DNA of 64,000 nucleotides from Tolypothrix sp. PCC 7712 (GTDB taxonomy: Bacteria > Cyanobacteriota > Cyanobacteriia > Cyanobacteriales > Nostocaceae), in assembly GCF_025860405.1 (NCBI RefSeq), contig NZ_CP063785.1:8557390-8621389 (forward strand), written 5' to 3'. The notes below the pieces were generated by a model that worked only from the letters and a program-made list of their open reading frames with translations, made no database searches and was not told the origin of the DNA. Shown here one piece after another: positions 54,701-62,827 of the stretch. The translations under genes and the position numbers were made by a program. Position 1 is the first letter of the stretch, and every line of letters begins with the position of its first letter.

Positions 54701-55253
54701 AACCTTCACGGCTATCGCCAACGTAGATTGTAACTTGATTACCCTGTATAGAAATTTCCGTATACTCTCGACGCTGGTCTTTGGGAGTAGCACCAATTTC
54801 ACCCTGAACTTTGACATTAAGGCGATTGCGGATTGGCGGTAACTGATTAATATATCTTGGTTCGATGATGGCTCCGGTACCACAGCCCATCATGGCTAAA
54901 TCCATCATCAACCCAAAGGCTTTCCAGTCTTGAAGGTTAGTAGAAGTGCAATTGTAAGCTCCAGAAAAGTTTTTTGGCTTGGCTATCCAATCGGTACCAC
55001 CAACCCATAACCAGCGTCCACTGGGTAGGGCTTTCATGTTACGCTGCATCTTGTCTAAAATCTCGGCTTCTTCACGGCTGAGTTTCCCCAATTCCACTAA
55101 GCCTTGAAGAGTGCGATCGCATACTTCATCCCAAGTTTCTCTCAAACCTGCCGGGCTGCGGCGGCTATAGGTTCTGAAAAATACAGGATTAGCTGCAGGG
55201 GCAGTTTCGGGAAACCTTGTACTCTGGCGTTTTCTTTCAAGCTCTCGAACCAT
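51732..55253 (-). CDS. nrdJ: B12-dependent (class II) ribonucleotide reductase with intein
   Basis: Reduces ribonucleotides to deoxyribonucleotides using adenosylcobalamin, independent of oxygen. The 1173-residue precursor has a 407-residue intein (residues 276-682), leaving a 766-residue mature enzyme of the monomeric triphosphate-reductase type. Active-site features are NCTSTNLQDW (Cys102), MMGCGTGAII, FGLNPCGEIIGSNFHCNLSE with the radical-bearing Cys, VQPSGTKALLTGASSGWHPP, and the C-terminal redox pair CDSDKCMFPEQ. It depends on cobalamin, so cobH in the window is metabolically linked. The start ATG is at 55253. It is monocistronic with a hairpin terminator. Confidence 0.95.
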   Translation of the reverse strand: MVRELERKRQSTRFPETAPAANPVFFRTYSRRSPAGLRETWDEVCDRTLQGLVELGKLSREEAEILDKMQRNMKALPSGRWLWVGGTDWIAKPKNFSGAYNCTSTNLQDWKAFGLMMDLAMMGCGTGAIIEPRYINQLPPIRNRLNVKVQGEIGATPKDQRREYTEISIQGNQVTIYVGDSREGWVESYQTLLELSTDEKFSGEVQVFVDISDVRQAGETLNGFGGVANPVKLPILYQNCASILNKALGRQLNSVECCLLIDQAAVTIVAGNIRRCLPEDALVHTSKGLVPIRDVQVGDLVQTPLGFRRVVDKFDQGFQDIYEIETNATYPRATLNHKQAVMADAQGGIAWKSVANLAEGDRLQHNIQVLPGTVTHLPADFTESRPAQSKTVKPLIIPDLTPEVAWLIGFTHGDGYVALGRNKYGKPYGRVEWAMNSLDIELTAKIQAKIDAALALFGLTATHGVIKGENTAKSICSSMRLAEYFHRYIKQPNVPLVIPSFILQGSVDIRAAYLAGLMDSDGAVNNRPPHLVTSVYRSFIRQVGSVLSSLGIAGRIAITYPQKQEWQVKYSLKLPALKERYNALIAPHSLKGQLRQGLKMYGFTVPGAIMREAYTYSEMREMGFQGSRSVDANYERYIAEADISLDIPVTVKGLGSYDYVQTYDIEVEEAHCFYCDGYLTHNSAGMRQFKSDDQLGATAKDNLWQQDAEGNWRIDPERDALRMANHTRVFHRKPTLEESIDAVRKQYYSGEGAIQWAGEAVARSNIDLLPTSALKVDFLKAYEQGKAKDWLQEHYPHLDIEEIEHRLARFGLNPCGEIIGSNFHCNLSEIHLNQLDPKNYKEQEEAFTAGALSVASLLNHKFLEPRYQKSRELDPIVGVSFTGLFDFFVHAFGVDWLRWWEAGRPATEQGLAFKRQEAEYLSYWKDIVHRAVWDYCDRHHLKRPNRCTTVQPSGTKALLTGASSGWHPPKAQRFIRRITFRKNDPVALACIDYGYNVIPSQSDKDENGHLLNDPFDPRVSEWLVEIPVAVPWADLPGADQIDVSKFSVLAQLDFVMQVQKHYVTHNTSATLELRSDEVEPLGQRIYEAIQNDEGYISAALLARFDDLQSFPRLPFEPIDKATYEQLSQEVKARRITDDFCAVLSRYDLGELSEAGPSGCDSDKCMFPEQQPTS
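53208..54428 (-). other. Intein with LAGLIDADG homing endonuclease in nrdJ
   Basis: An in-frame protein-splicing element. It begins with Cys (CLPEDALVHT) directly after AGNIRR and ends with His-Asn (YLTHN) before Ser (SAGM), the classical splice residues. Block B is seen as ATLNHK. Two dodecapeptide motifs of a LAGLIDADG endonuclease are present (LIGFTHGDG and LAGLMDSDG), each with its acidic residue. Block F/G ends with EAHCFYCDGYLTHN. All catalytic residues look intact, so it should splice and may still home. Confidence 0.95.
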
Positions 55254-55409
55254 AAATCCAGTCTTGTTGCGTGCTGACAGATTAAGACTATAGACTAAGT
55301 AGATTTAGGATGAAAGATTGCCAAAAGGGACAACTTGCGCTTACTTCACAACAGTACAAAATGCAACATTCGGCAATAATGTATAATATTGTTTCCGTTT
55401 TTCAGCGTC

Positions 55410-55997
55410 ATGTCTCTTGCTCCTTGGCGAAGTGCGATCGCTCATGCTCTCCATCAAAATCGCAGTCTGGCTTATGCCCGTTACGTACAATTAGCAACAG
55501 TACGAGCAAATGGTACACCTGCCAATCGAACTATAGTTTTTCGTGGCTTTTTAGCAGATACTAATCAGCTAAAATTTATTACTGATTCTCGCAGTGAGAA
55601 AGCTGAACAGATACAGCAACAGTCTTGGGCAGAAGTCTGCTGGTACTTCCCCAATTCCAGAGAGCAATTTAGGATTACTGGTAACTTAACCTCAGTCGAA
55701 AGCGATAATTCTCAACCAGAATTAGCATTAGCACGTATTTCTACTTGGAGAGAATTAAGCGATGCAGCGCGGATACAATTTGCTTGGCCTCATCCAGGTA
55801 AAGTAAGAAATAAAGATGAACAAGCTACCTTTTCTCCACCCCCACCAGATCCCAGTCAGCCATTACCCAATTTTTGCTTACTCCTACTAGACCCTACACA
55901 AGTAGATCATTTAAAGTTACGCGGTGAGCCACAAAATCGCTGGTTGTACCATCGCCATGGGCAGCAAGAATGGTCTAGTGAAGAAATTAATCCCTAA
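55410..55997 (+). CDS. PPOX-type FMN flavoprotein (pyridoxamine-phosphate-oxidase-like)
   Basis: A 195-residue protein from the ATG at 55410 (MSLAPWRSAIAHALHQN), chosen over an in-frame upstream start at 55389. The split-barrel core has YVQLATVRANGTPANRTIVF, FITDSRSEKAEQIQQ and AEVCWYFPNSREQFRITG. The end is NRWLYHRHGQQEWSSEEINP, giving the layout of PPOX-type flavoproteins common in cyanobacteria. FMN binding is likely; the actual substrate is unknown and true pyridoxamine-phosphate oxidase activity is doubtful. Confidence 0.85.
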   Translation: MSLAPWRSAIAHALHQNRSLAYARYVQLATVRANGTPANRTIVFRGFLADTNQLKFITDSRSEKAEQIQQQSWAEVCWYFPNSREQFRITGNLTSVESDNSQPELALARISTWRELSDAARIQFAWPHPGKVRNKDEQATFSPPPPDPSQPLPNFCLLLLDPTQVDHLKLRGEPQNRWLYHRHGQQEWSSEEINP

Positions 55998-56067
55998 TTA
56001 AAAGGTAGGGGTACGAGAAGAAATAACTAATGACAAATGACAAATGACCAATAACCAATGACAATTG

Positions 56068-56820
56068 CTATATACCAGCACCATCTAAGAACTGCTGGAT
56101 GGCTTTATCTCTGAGGTTACACCAAACAGTTTCTTTGGTGGGTTCCTGTTCCTCAACAGCTAAGTGACCCGCAAAAACAGGTGTTTTATCAGCAGATTGG
56201 TTACGCTGAAGAACTTGTATTTGTTCTTCTAATGCTTCAATTCGGTCTACTAAAGCACGAATTACTTCGGCTTCGGAGTCTGGTAAGTTGTTGTGTTCTA
56301 GAGGTGCAACCCGAACTCCAGAACGATAGATAATCCGGCCAGGTATACCAACAACGGTGCAATCAGAAGGTACATCACGTAGCACTACTGAACCAGCACC
56401 AATGCGAACATTATTACCAACTTGAATATTTCCTAGTACTTTTGCACCTGCGCCAACTACCACGTTTTCGCCTAAAGTTGGATGGCGTTTGCCGCTTTCT
56501 TTGCCAGTACCACCAAGGGTGACACCTTGATAAATTAGCGCATAGTCTCCCACGATCGCAGTTTCGCCAATTACTACACCCATACCGTGGTCAATAAACA
56601 CGCCATGTCCAATGGTTGCACCTGGGTGAATTTCAATTCCCGTCAAAAATCGAGCTAAATGAGATATCAGCCGAGGGATAAAAGGAATACCAATAATATG
56701 CAGCCAGTGAGCCAGCCGATAAAATAGCAAAGCTTGCAAACCGGGGTAACAGAATAAAACTTCCAACCAGTTGCGAGCAGCTGGGTCACGTTCAAAGATG
56801 ATGCTAAAGTCGGCACGCAT
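56068..56820 (-). CDS. cysE: Serine O-acetyltransferase
   Basis: Acetylates serine with acetyl-CoA, the first step of cysteine synthesis. 250 residues from the ATG at 56820; a GTG at 56832 is also in frame. The N-terminal helical domain (MRADFSIIFERDPAARNWLE) is followed by a left-handed beta-helix of hexapeptide repeats. Conserved elements are IDHGMGVVIGETAIVGD, YQGVTLGGTGKESGKRHPTL and VGIPGRIIYR. The C-terminal tail is longer than in enteric CysE and charged, which may change feedback by cysteine. Confidence 0.96.
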   Translation of the reverse strand: MRADFSIIFERDPAARNWLEVLFCYPGLQALLFYRLAHWLHIIGIPFIPRLISHLARFLTGIEIHPGATIGHGVFIDHGMGVVIGETAIVGDYALIYQGVTLGGTGKESGKRHPTLGENVVVGAGAKVLGNIQVGNNVRIGAGSVVLRDVPSDCTVVGIPGRIIYRSGVRVAPLEHNNLPDSEAEVIRALVDRIEALEEQIQVLQRNQSADKTPVFAGHLAVEEQEPTKETVWCNLRDKAIQQFLDGAGI

Positions 56821-56939
56821 TGTAGATAGCACGAGATAGTAACCTCGGAAAGCAAAACGAGCTACCTTCCCATATTATCTTTCTCGGTGTAACTCGTAAC
56901 AAATTGGGTGTTTGGTAATGGGTAATTGGTAATGGGTAA

Positions 56940-56990
56940 TAGAAATTTCTCCCTCATCTCCCTCATCTCCCTCATCTCCCTCATCATCCC
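56940..56990. repeat. CTCCCTCATCT nonamer-type array
   Basis: Four or five copies of CTCCCTCAT, the reverse of the GAGGGAGAT nonamers at 31.5 and 34.7 kb, follow a GGTAATGGGTAATTGG heptamer-like run upstream of cysE. Confidence 0.8.
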
Positions 56991-57005
56991 CAATCCCCAA
57001 TCCCT

Positions 57006-57497
57006 CTACGGCTGCTGCACTGTCAGAGTGTAGTTATGCTTGTCTCCAGAGTTAAAGGTACCTATCCAAATCCGATAAGTTCCGCTTTTGAAGTCGCGAT
57101 CATCGATGCTGGCATCTTTACTTTTACCAGTATCATCGCCACAGCGAATTGTTGAGTCATCTGGGCCTTGGATGAGCATAGTTGTATCGTACCCACCACT
57201 ATTAACTAGGAATTTGAGGCGAGCAAAGTCTTTCTCTAAGGTAATGATGTGATCTGGCTGGGGATCTGCAAAACCGATACAGGCTTTTTTCTCGCGATCG
57301 CGGTTACTAATGGCAGACAGTGAGTAAGATCCGCCTGTATATCCTTCCACAACTCCTTGCGCTGGATTAAAGCCTGCGGATAGCTTCAGTGTGCCAAAGT
57401 TTGCTGTCTGTGCTATTACGGGTTGCGCGACGATAGCAGCACCTAGAGCTAAAAGCCAGCCTAATTGAGATTTAATCCGGAGGCGAAAATCTTTCAT
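57006..57497 (-). CDS. Exported protein with PPC-like beta domain
   Basis: A 163-residue secreted protein. The signal peptide (LGWLLALGAAIVAQPVIAQ) is cut after AQ-type residues. The domain that follows has FARLKFLVNSGGYDTTMLIQ, CGDDTGKSKDASIDDRDF and GTYRIWIGTFNSGDKHNYTL. This resembles the pre-peptidase C-terminal (PPC) beta-sandwich in several cyanobacterial proteins. A GGAGG site six bases upstream of the ATG supports the start. Function unknown. Confidence 0.78.
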   Translation of the reverse strand: MKDFRLRIKSQLGWLLALGAAIVAQPVIAQTANFGTLKLSAGFNPAQGVVEGYTGGSYSLSAISNRDREKKACIGFADPQPDHIITLEKDFARLKFLVNSGGYDTTMLIQGPDDSTIRCGDDTGKSKDASIDDRDFKSGTYRIWIGTFNSGDKHNYTLTVQQP

Positions 57498-58272
57498 AGT
57501 AGTCCTCCACCAAGCAATTTTATAAGTAACTATATATACTTATTGTAATCATTTTTTGGGAACATTTCCGGAGTTGTGACACATTGAAATCTGCCACAAT
57601 TCATGGCTAAAAAAAGCGCCAACAGTGTGTTTTTTTAAATGAAATTTAATGTAATTTTTAATAAAATTTAAAGTTTAATTTTTTGTTATATTTAAATTTT
57701 TAATGTAGTGCCAGTTATTGAATTTTTTATTTTAGTAAAGACAAGAGTAGATAAACTTTCTGTGTTGTTTCTAAAAAGTTTATAAAACTGTTAATTATGA
57801 GGGGTCAGAACCATCATGACATCAGTAATATTTTTCCATAAGTTGCGGAGATAAATTACAGCAGATGCGATGGAATTGAAAAAAGTAATGAGTAATAAGT
57901 AGTGAGTAATAAGTAAATTTCCTACTCATTACTCATTACTCATGATTTACTTCACTCACTTCAAAAGGGCTGTAATAGTAAGCATGACCCAAACTTCTCA
58001 CCAGATTAGTATGTTGGGGAGCCAGTAAGGAAACCCAACAAGGAAATATAGGTTCAGCTTTTAAAATCCATGTTGGGTTGCGCTGCGCTTAAACAAACCT
58101 AAATCTGCTCTATTTGCTGCTTGTGAGAAATGCAAGTTAAGCCAATACTGCTCGGTTAAGGATTTTCAACTCGGAATTTGGTTTGGGGAAAAGGTGAAAG
58201 GGTAAGGGTTAAAGGTTTTTTCTTGCCCCTTTTACCCTTCCCCTTTTCCCCTTAACCGACAAGTATTGCAAG
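57498..58272. other. Gap with AT-rich sequence, an inverted heptamer cluster and a MITE
   Basis: No gene seen in about 775 bp. The first part (57500-57880) is AT-rich. At about 57886-57945 runs of AGTAATGAGTAATAAGTA and TACTCATTACTCATTACTCA can form a hairpin. The CAATACT MITE copy 3 is at 58143-58268, directly after the glutaredoxin stop codon region. Confidence 0.5.
58143..58268. mobile_element. MITE, CAATACT family, copy 3
   Basis: A 126 bp unit with ends CAATACTGCTCGGTTAAGG and CCTTAACCGACAAGTATTG. It differs from the copy at 6254-6380 only at a few sites, so the family has been active recently on an evolutionary scale. It ends five bases before the glutaredoxin stop codon. Confidence 0.75.
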
Positions 58273-58584
58273 TTAAGCAACTTCAGCTAAGAGGGAGTCA
58301 AGTTGACCTTTGGTATCTAACTCATAAAGGTCATCACAACCACCAATATGTTGATTGTTAATAAAAATCTGTGGTACTGTGCGCCGACTGTTAGCACGTT
58401 CTGCCATTTGACTTCTAGCAGCTTCGTTGCCATCAATTTTGTATTCTTGGAATTGTACACCTTTCCACCACAGCAGCATTTTAGCGCGAATGCAATAAGG
58501 ACAAGTTTGCCAAGTATAAATTTCGACGTTGGCTTTAACTCGCTCTGGGTGTCGATTTAAAAGCGGATTGAGAAAGTCCAGCAT
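58273..58584 (-). CDS. grxC: Glutaredoxin (GrxC type)
   Basis: A 103-residue dithiol glutaredoxin that reduces disulfides using glutathione. The active site is CPYC (Cys28 and Cys31) in IYTWQTCPYCIRAKMLL. TVPQIFINNQHIGGCDDLYE supplies the cis-Pro and GG motifs. An N-terminal extension of about 18 residues (MLDFLNPLLNRHPERVKA) is longer than in E. coli Grx3. The MITE lies directly after the gene and probably replaced its natural 3' region. Confidence 0.95.
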   Translation of the reverse strand: MLDFLNPLLNRHPERVKANVEIYTWQTCPYCIRAKMLLWWKGVQFQEYKIDGNEAARSQMAERANSRRTVPQIFINNQHIGGCDDLYELDTKGQLDSLLAEVA

Positions 58585-58680
58585 ATTTTAAGGGATGGTA
58601 AATTTATCGGGATTTTCTCTAGCTTAAAACATGACAATTCGTAATTCGTAATTCGTAATTCGTAATTTAACAGTAGTCTC

Positions 58681-59253
58681 TTACCGCATTGGCGCAGGAA
58701 CCCATTGTTGGAAACTTTCTAAATGATTCCAGTAAGCCATATAACCAATAAATGCCCAAATTAGGGCTGCTGCGATGAGAACGGCTGCGCCAATTAAGCG
58801 CCAAGTTCGGTTAGTTTTCAAATACAGAGTAGGTGCAGCAAAAACACCGCCTAAGCCTGTAAGGATAAAACCTATTCCTGAAATTAAAGGTTGTTTTGTC
58901 AGTCCCAAATTAATAATGCGGAAACCGATAACAACTGCAACTAACCCAGCAAAGAATGCGTAAATTGCGAGTGTGAGTAAATCCCATCCCAAAGCAAGCG
59001 CGATCGCAGCACCAATAAATAAAATTCCTAATAAAATTGTGGTTTCACCAAAAGCGATGTTAAAACTACCGCGAACGGGCCAAGTAAAGCTCATGTGTAA
59101 CCCTGTGGTTAATGCGATCGCTCCTGTTACCCCAAAGCCAGGAATCCAATGTTTCTGATGATCGCTAACTATCCCCCGATAGACATAATCTGCTAGTAGA
59201 AATAATCCAGCTACCATATTGATTAACATCAAAGTGATGTAGTCAATAAACAT
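58681..59253 (-). CDS. DUF981 family membrane protein
   Basis: A 190-residue integral membrane protein with about six transmembrane helices. MFIDYITLMLINMVAGLFLL, WIPGFGVTGAIALTTGLHMS and FGETTILLGILFIGAAIALA match the DUF981 group as I recall it. Function unknown. It is a single gene, with a short EAATTCGTAA-type heptamer run between it and the glutaredoxin gene (58635-58665, GTAATTC units). Confidence 0.75.
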   Translation of the reverse strand: MFIDYITLMLINMVAGLFLLADYVYRGIVSDHQKHWIPGFGVTGAIALTTGLHMSFTWPVRGSFNIAFGETTILLGILFIGAAIALALGWDLLTLAIYAFFAGLVAVVIGFRIINLGLTKQPLISGIGFILTGLGGVFAAPTLYLKTNRTWRLIGAAVLIAAALIWAFIGYMAYWNHLESFQQWVPAPMR

Positions 59254-59534
59254 GATTTATCTCCAGAGCGTTTACTAGAAAATACCTTTGAGTTGATGTT
59301 TTGTATATTGCTCTACAGATACAGTTTTATCTTTTGACAATATTTAGCAATTGTCTCTAAGTATTGTTAGGTAATATAATGTTTCAAATATAACTTCAAA
59401 ATTTAGTTAGCATTAAAACTTAACATAGAGCCTCATTAAGACTATTTTCCACGTGTATCCGCCCTTTGGTAGACTTGAAGACTGGAATAGCTAGAAAAAA
59501 CGACGCGAAGTCAAGCAGTTGAGAGGGCGACTCT

Positions 59535-60572
59535 GTGGAAAATACACTTGGATTAGAGATTATTGAGGTAGTAGAGCAAGCCGCGATCGCATCCGCCAAG
59601 TGGATGGGTAAGGGCGAAAAGAACACTGCTGACCAAGTTGCAGTGGAAGCTATGCGGGAAAGAATGAACAAAATTTATATGCGTGGTCGCATTGTCATTG
59701 GCGAAGGCGAACGTGATGATGCTCCCATGTTATATATTGGGGAAGAGGTGGGTATCTGCACCAGTCCAGATGCTAAGGACTTCTGTAATCCAGATGAATT
59801 GATTGAAATTGACATTGCCGTTGACCCATGTGAAGGTACGAACTTGGTAGCATACGGCCAACCTGGCTCAATGGCTGTATTGGCAATTTCAGAAAAAGGT
59901 GGCTTATTTGCTGCTCCTGACTTCTACATGAAGAAGTTAGCAGCACCACCAGCAGCTAAAGGCAAGGTGGACATTAACAAGTCAGCAACGGAAAACCTCA
60001 AAATTCTCTCCGAGTGTCTAGATCGTTCTATTGAAGAACTTGTGGTAGTTGTAATGAAGCGCGAACGCCACAACGATTTAATTAAAGAAATCCGCGATGC
60101 TGGGGCGAGAGTACAACTAATTTCCGATGGTGATGTTGGTGCAGCCATTTCTTGTGGTTTTGCTGGTACTAATATCCACGCCCTAATGGGTATTGGTGCA
60201 GCACCAGAAGGAGTAATTTCTGCCGCCGCTATGCGCGCTCTAGGTGGGCATTTCCAAGGTCAGTTGATTTATGACCCTGCGATCGTCAAAACAGGCTTAA
60301 TTGGCGAAAGCAAAGAAGCTAACCTAGATCGTTTGAAATCCATGAATATCAACGACCCTGATAAGGTCTATGATGCTCATGAACTCGCATCTGGTGAAAC
60401 TGTACTTTTTGCTGCTAGTGGTATTACCTCTGGAAATCTGATGCAAGGTGTACGCTTCTTCAAAGGTGGAGCCAGAACTCAAAGCCTAGTTATTTCCAAT
60501 CAGTCAAACACCGCTCGGTTTGTGGATACCATCCACATGTTTGAGCATCCTAAGACCGTACAATTGCGGTAA
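59535..60572 (+). CDS. glpX: Class II fructose-1,6-/sedoheptulose-1,7-bisphosphatase
   Basis: A dual FBPase/SBPase of the Calvin cycle. It starts at GTG (59535) as MENTLGLEIIEVVEQAAIAS, 345 residues. Motifs: KWMGKGEKNTADQVAVEAMR, IVIGEGERDDAPMLYIGEE, the metal-binding DIAVDPCEGTNLVAYG and DGDVGAAISCGF. FVDTIHMFEHPKTVQLR closes the protein. It is the main form in cyanobacteria. The class I fbp in the window serves the other direction of sugar metabolism. A strong hairpin follows. Confidence 0.97.
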   Translation: MENTLGLEIIEVVEQAAIASAKWMGKGEKNTADQVAVEAMRERMNKIYMRGRIVIGEGERDDAPMLYIGEEVGICTSPDAKDFCNPDELIEIDIAVDPCEGTNLVAYGQPGSMAVLAISEKGGLFAAPDFYMKKLAAPPAAKGKVDINKSATENLKILSECLDRSIEELVVVVMKRERHNDLIKEIRDAGARVQLISDGDVGAAISCGFAGTNIHALMGIGAAPEGVISAAAMRALGGHFQGQLIYDPAIVKTGLIGESKEANLDRLKSMNINDPDKVYDAHELASGETVLFAASGITSGNLMQGVRFFKGGARTQSLVISNQSNTARFVDTIHMFEHPKTVQLR

Positions 60573-60595
60573 ACAATTGTAGCGCGGAGTCACCG

Positions 60596-60628
60596 CAGTT
60601 AGGAGTGGCGAAAGCGCCACTCTGACTG
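60596..60628 (+). terminator. Hairpin after glpX
   Basis: GAGTGGCG and CGCCACTC pair perfectly around a 4-base loop. The outer flanks CAGTTA and TGACTG extend the stem to about 14 bp with one bulge. No T-run follows. It starts 24 bp after the stop codon. Confidence 0.6.
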
Positions 60629-60782
60629 AATCGCTGAGGTATTGAGTACCCAGTAGTACTCCCAGACTATAGTCTCTTGATTATTCCTCAGCACTTTTTC
60701 AGTTAGGAGTTATGAATTCTATGAACTCCTAACTGACCAATCACCACTTACCAATCACCATTTAGCAATTACTAATTAGCAG

Positions 60783-62069
60783 ATGAATATAGCAGTGGTG
60801 GGGTTAAGCCATAAAACAGCCCCAGTAGAAATCCGGGAAAAGCTGAGTATTCCAGAACCTCAAACAGAAAGCGCGATCGCTCAACTTACCAGCTTTCCCC
60901 ATATTGACGAAGTTGCTATTCTCAGCACTTGTAACCGTCTGGAAATTTACATCGTCACTGGCGAAACCGAACATGGGATTCGGGAAGTAACTCAGTTTCT
61001 GGGCGAATACAGCAAATTACCTGTAATATCTTTGCGACAACACTTATTCATGTTGTTGCATGAAGATGCTGTTATGCATATGATGCGAGTAGCTGCTGGG
61101 TTAGACAGTCTCGTACTGGGAGAAGGGCAAATTCTCGCTCAGGTGAAGAATACCCACAAACTGGGACAACAATATAACGGTATAAAAACAATTCTCAATC
61201 GATTATTTAAACAAGCCTTAACAGCAGGTAAGCGAGTTCGTACTGAAACTAGCATTGGTACTGGCGCAGTTTCTATCAGTTCGGCGGCTGTGGAATTGGC
61301 GCACATGAAGGTAGAGAATTTAGCAGCTTGTCGAGTTGCTATTCTTGGTGCTGGTAAAATGTCTCGCTTGTTGGTACAGCACCTCGTTTCTAAAGGTGCT
61401 GGGCAAATTAGTATTTTAAATCGCTCTCGTGAACGTGCCGTAGAATTGGCTAAACAATTCCCAGATCAGCCAATCGAAATTCATCCGCTATCAGAAATGA
61501 TGGCAGTAATTGCCAACAGTCATTTGGTATTTACCAGCACTTCCGCTACAGACCCCATTTTGGATCGTGCGAAATTAGAAATGGTGTTAGAGCCTAACCA
61601 GTCTCTGATGCTATTTGATATTTCTGTACCCCGCAACGTCCATTCTGATGTAAATGGGCTAGAAAACGTCCAGGCGTTCAACGTGGATGATTTGAAGGCG
61701 GTTGTGGCACAAAACTATGAAAGCCGCCGCAAAATGGCTCAAGAAGCCGAGAAAATCCTGGATGAGGAAGTAGAAGCTTTTGATATTTGGTGGCGCAGTT
61801 TAGAGACTGTCTCTACCATTAGCTGTCTGCGAAATAAAGTGGAAACCATCCGCGAACAGGAATTAGAAAAAGCTTTGTCGCGCTTGGGTTCGGAATTCGC
61901 AGAAAAGCATCAAGAAGTCATCGAAGCTTTAACGAGAGGCATCGTTAACAAAATTTTACACGATCCGATGGTGCAATTGCGAGCGCAACAAGATGTAGAA
62001 GCTAGACGGCGATGTATGCAGACTCTGCAAATGTTATTTAACCTAGATGCAGAGGAACAGTTTAGCTAA
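60783..62069 (+). CDS. hemA: Glutamyl-tRNA reductase
   Basis: Reduces glutamyl-tRNA to glutamate-1-semialdehyde, the committed step of tetrapyrrole (heme, chlorophyll, bilin and B12) synthesis. 428 residues. Catalytic Cys50 lies in LSTCNRLEIYIV. MRVAAGLDSLVLGEGQILAQ and GTGAVSISSAAVELA are typical. The NADPH-binding domain has VAILGAGKMSRLLVQHL, and the C-terminal dimer helix is complete. It stands alone. Its product also feeds the cobH-containing B12 path. Confidence 0.98.
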   Translation: MNIAVVGLSHKTAPVEIREKLSIPEPQTESAIAQLTSFPHIDEVAILSTCNRLEIYIVTGETEHGIREVTQFLGEYSKLPVISLRQHLFMLLHEDAVMHMMRVAAGLDSLVLGEGQILAQVKNTHKLGQQYNGIKTILNRLFKQALTAGKRVRTETSIGTGAVSISSAAVELAHMKVENLAACRVAILGAGKMSRLLVQHLVSKGAGQISILNRSRERAVELAKQFPDQPIEIHPLSEMMAVIANSHLVFTSTSATDPILDRAKLEMVLEPNQSLMLFDISVPRNVHSDVNGLENVQAFNVDDLKAVVAQNYESRRKMAQEAEKILDEEVEAFDIWWRSLETVSTISCLRNKVETIREQELEKALSRLGSEFAEKHQEVIEALTRGIVNKILHDPMVQLRAQQDVEARRRCMQTLQMLFNLDAEEQFS

Positions 62070-62128
62070 GTCTACAGACATCATTGGTGCGTTAGGATTT
62101 GCTCCCACGCACCAGCAATGACTCAAGA

Positions 62129-62485
62129 TTAGAACCTTTTGCTAGCAGTAGCTAGAGGCTTAAGGCTTTGTAGCTGTTGGGTTTGCTCCTCTAATCTTTC
62201 AGCGAGGCGATCGCATACTAACTCACATAATCGAAAACATATAGGATCGGCGATTTCATAAATGACGCTGACACCTTCTGGTGTTCTTTTAACAATACCC
62301 GCCTGAGTCAAGACTTTGAGGTGCTTCGACACATTTGCCTGTCCGAGTCCTGTTAAGGCGATAATTTCCGTAACATTTTTGGCACCCGATTTCAAACAAC
62401 ATAAAACTTGTAGCCGACTAACTTCAGACAAGACTTTAAAATAGTCAGCAACTGGGCTTAATGCCCCAGGAAAAACTTCTGACAT
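62129..62485 (-). CDS. ArsR-family transcriptional regulator
   Basis: A 118-residue winged-helix repressor. SEVSRLQVLCCLKSGAKNVT, the recognition helix GLGQANVSKHLKVLTQAGIV and the wing TPEGVSVIYEIADPICFRLC match ArsR/SmtB-type proteins. A CC pair near residue 30 and Cys at 101 and 105 (FRLCELVCD) might bind metal or sense redox, but the classical SmtB alpha-5 His/Asp ligands are not obvious. A perfect dyad upstream may be its operator. It is not next to an efflux pump, so its target is unclear. Confidence 0.88.
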   Translation of the reverse strand: MSEVFPGALSPVADYFKVLSEVSRLQVLCCLKSGAKNVTEIIALTGLGQANVSKHLKVLTQAGIVKRTPEGVSVIYEIADPICFRLCELVCDRLAERLEEQTQQLQSLKPLATASKRF

Positions 62486-62536
62486 AAAAAAGTAATAATA
62501 CTTTATGGGTTAATTTCTACTATTATACTATATGGT

Positions 62537-62553
62537 AATATAATCTTTATATT
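62537..62553 (-). promoter_or_regulatory. Perfect dyad upstream of arsR gene
   Basis: AATATAA and TTATATT face each other around TCT, 52-68 bases before the ArsR start codon. AT-rich dyads of this size are typical ArsR-family operators (autorepression). In AT-rich DNA such a dyad can also arise by chance. Confidence 0.4.
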
Positions 62554-62827
62554 CATACCTTAGTCTTAATTGAGACAGAGCAAGAATATTGGTATGATAG
62601 TAGAACAGTCAAAAAAAGAAATTATTACAATTAAATAAGTCTCAAGTTAAAGATTTTGGACTCGTAATTTAGTTGAGAAGGGTAAGGGTCAAAAGTTTTT
62701 ATTTACCCTTTAAGTGTCCAACAAAAAAATATTGAGTACGATAGGAATAGAAGCAAAGTAAAATTTGCAAGTTATCACTTGGGTCAAAAGAATTTAGTAT
62801 AGTCAAATAATTATAGATGCTATATTT
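62554..62827. other. Gap between arsR and the Uma2 gene
   Basis: No gene seen. It contains GGGTAAGGGTCAAAAG and TTTACCCTTTAAGTG, a decayed relative of the simple repeats inside the CAATACT MITE, and AT-rich sequence likely to hold the Uma2 promoter. Confidence 0.35.

Noticed and set aside
55254..55409. Cobalamin riboswitch before nrdJ
   Set aside because: I looked for a B12-box-like motif upstream of this B12-dependent enzyme and of cobH and saw none. The nrdJ leader space is short.
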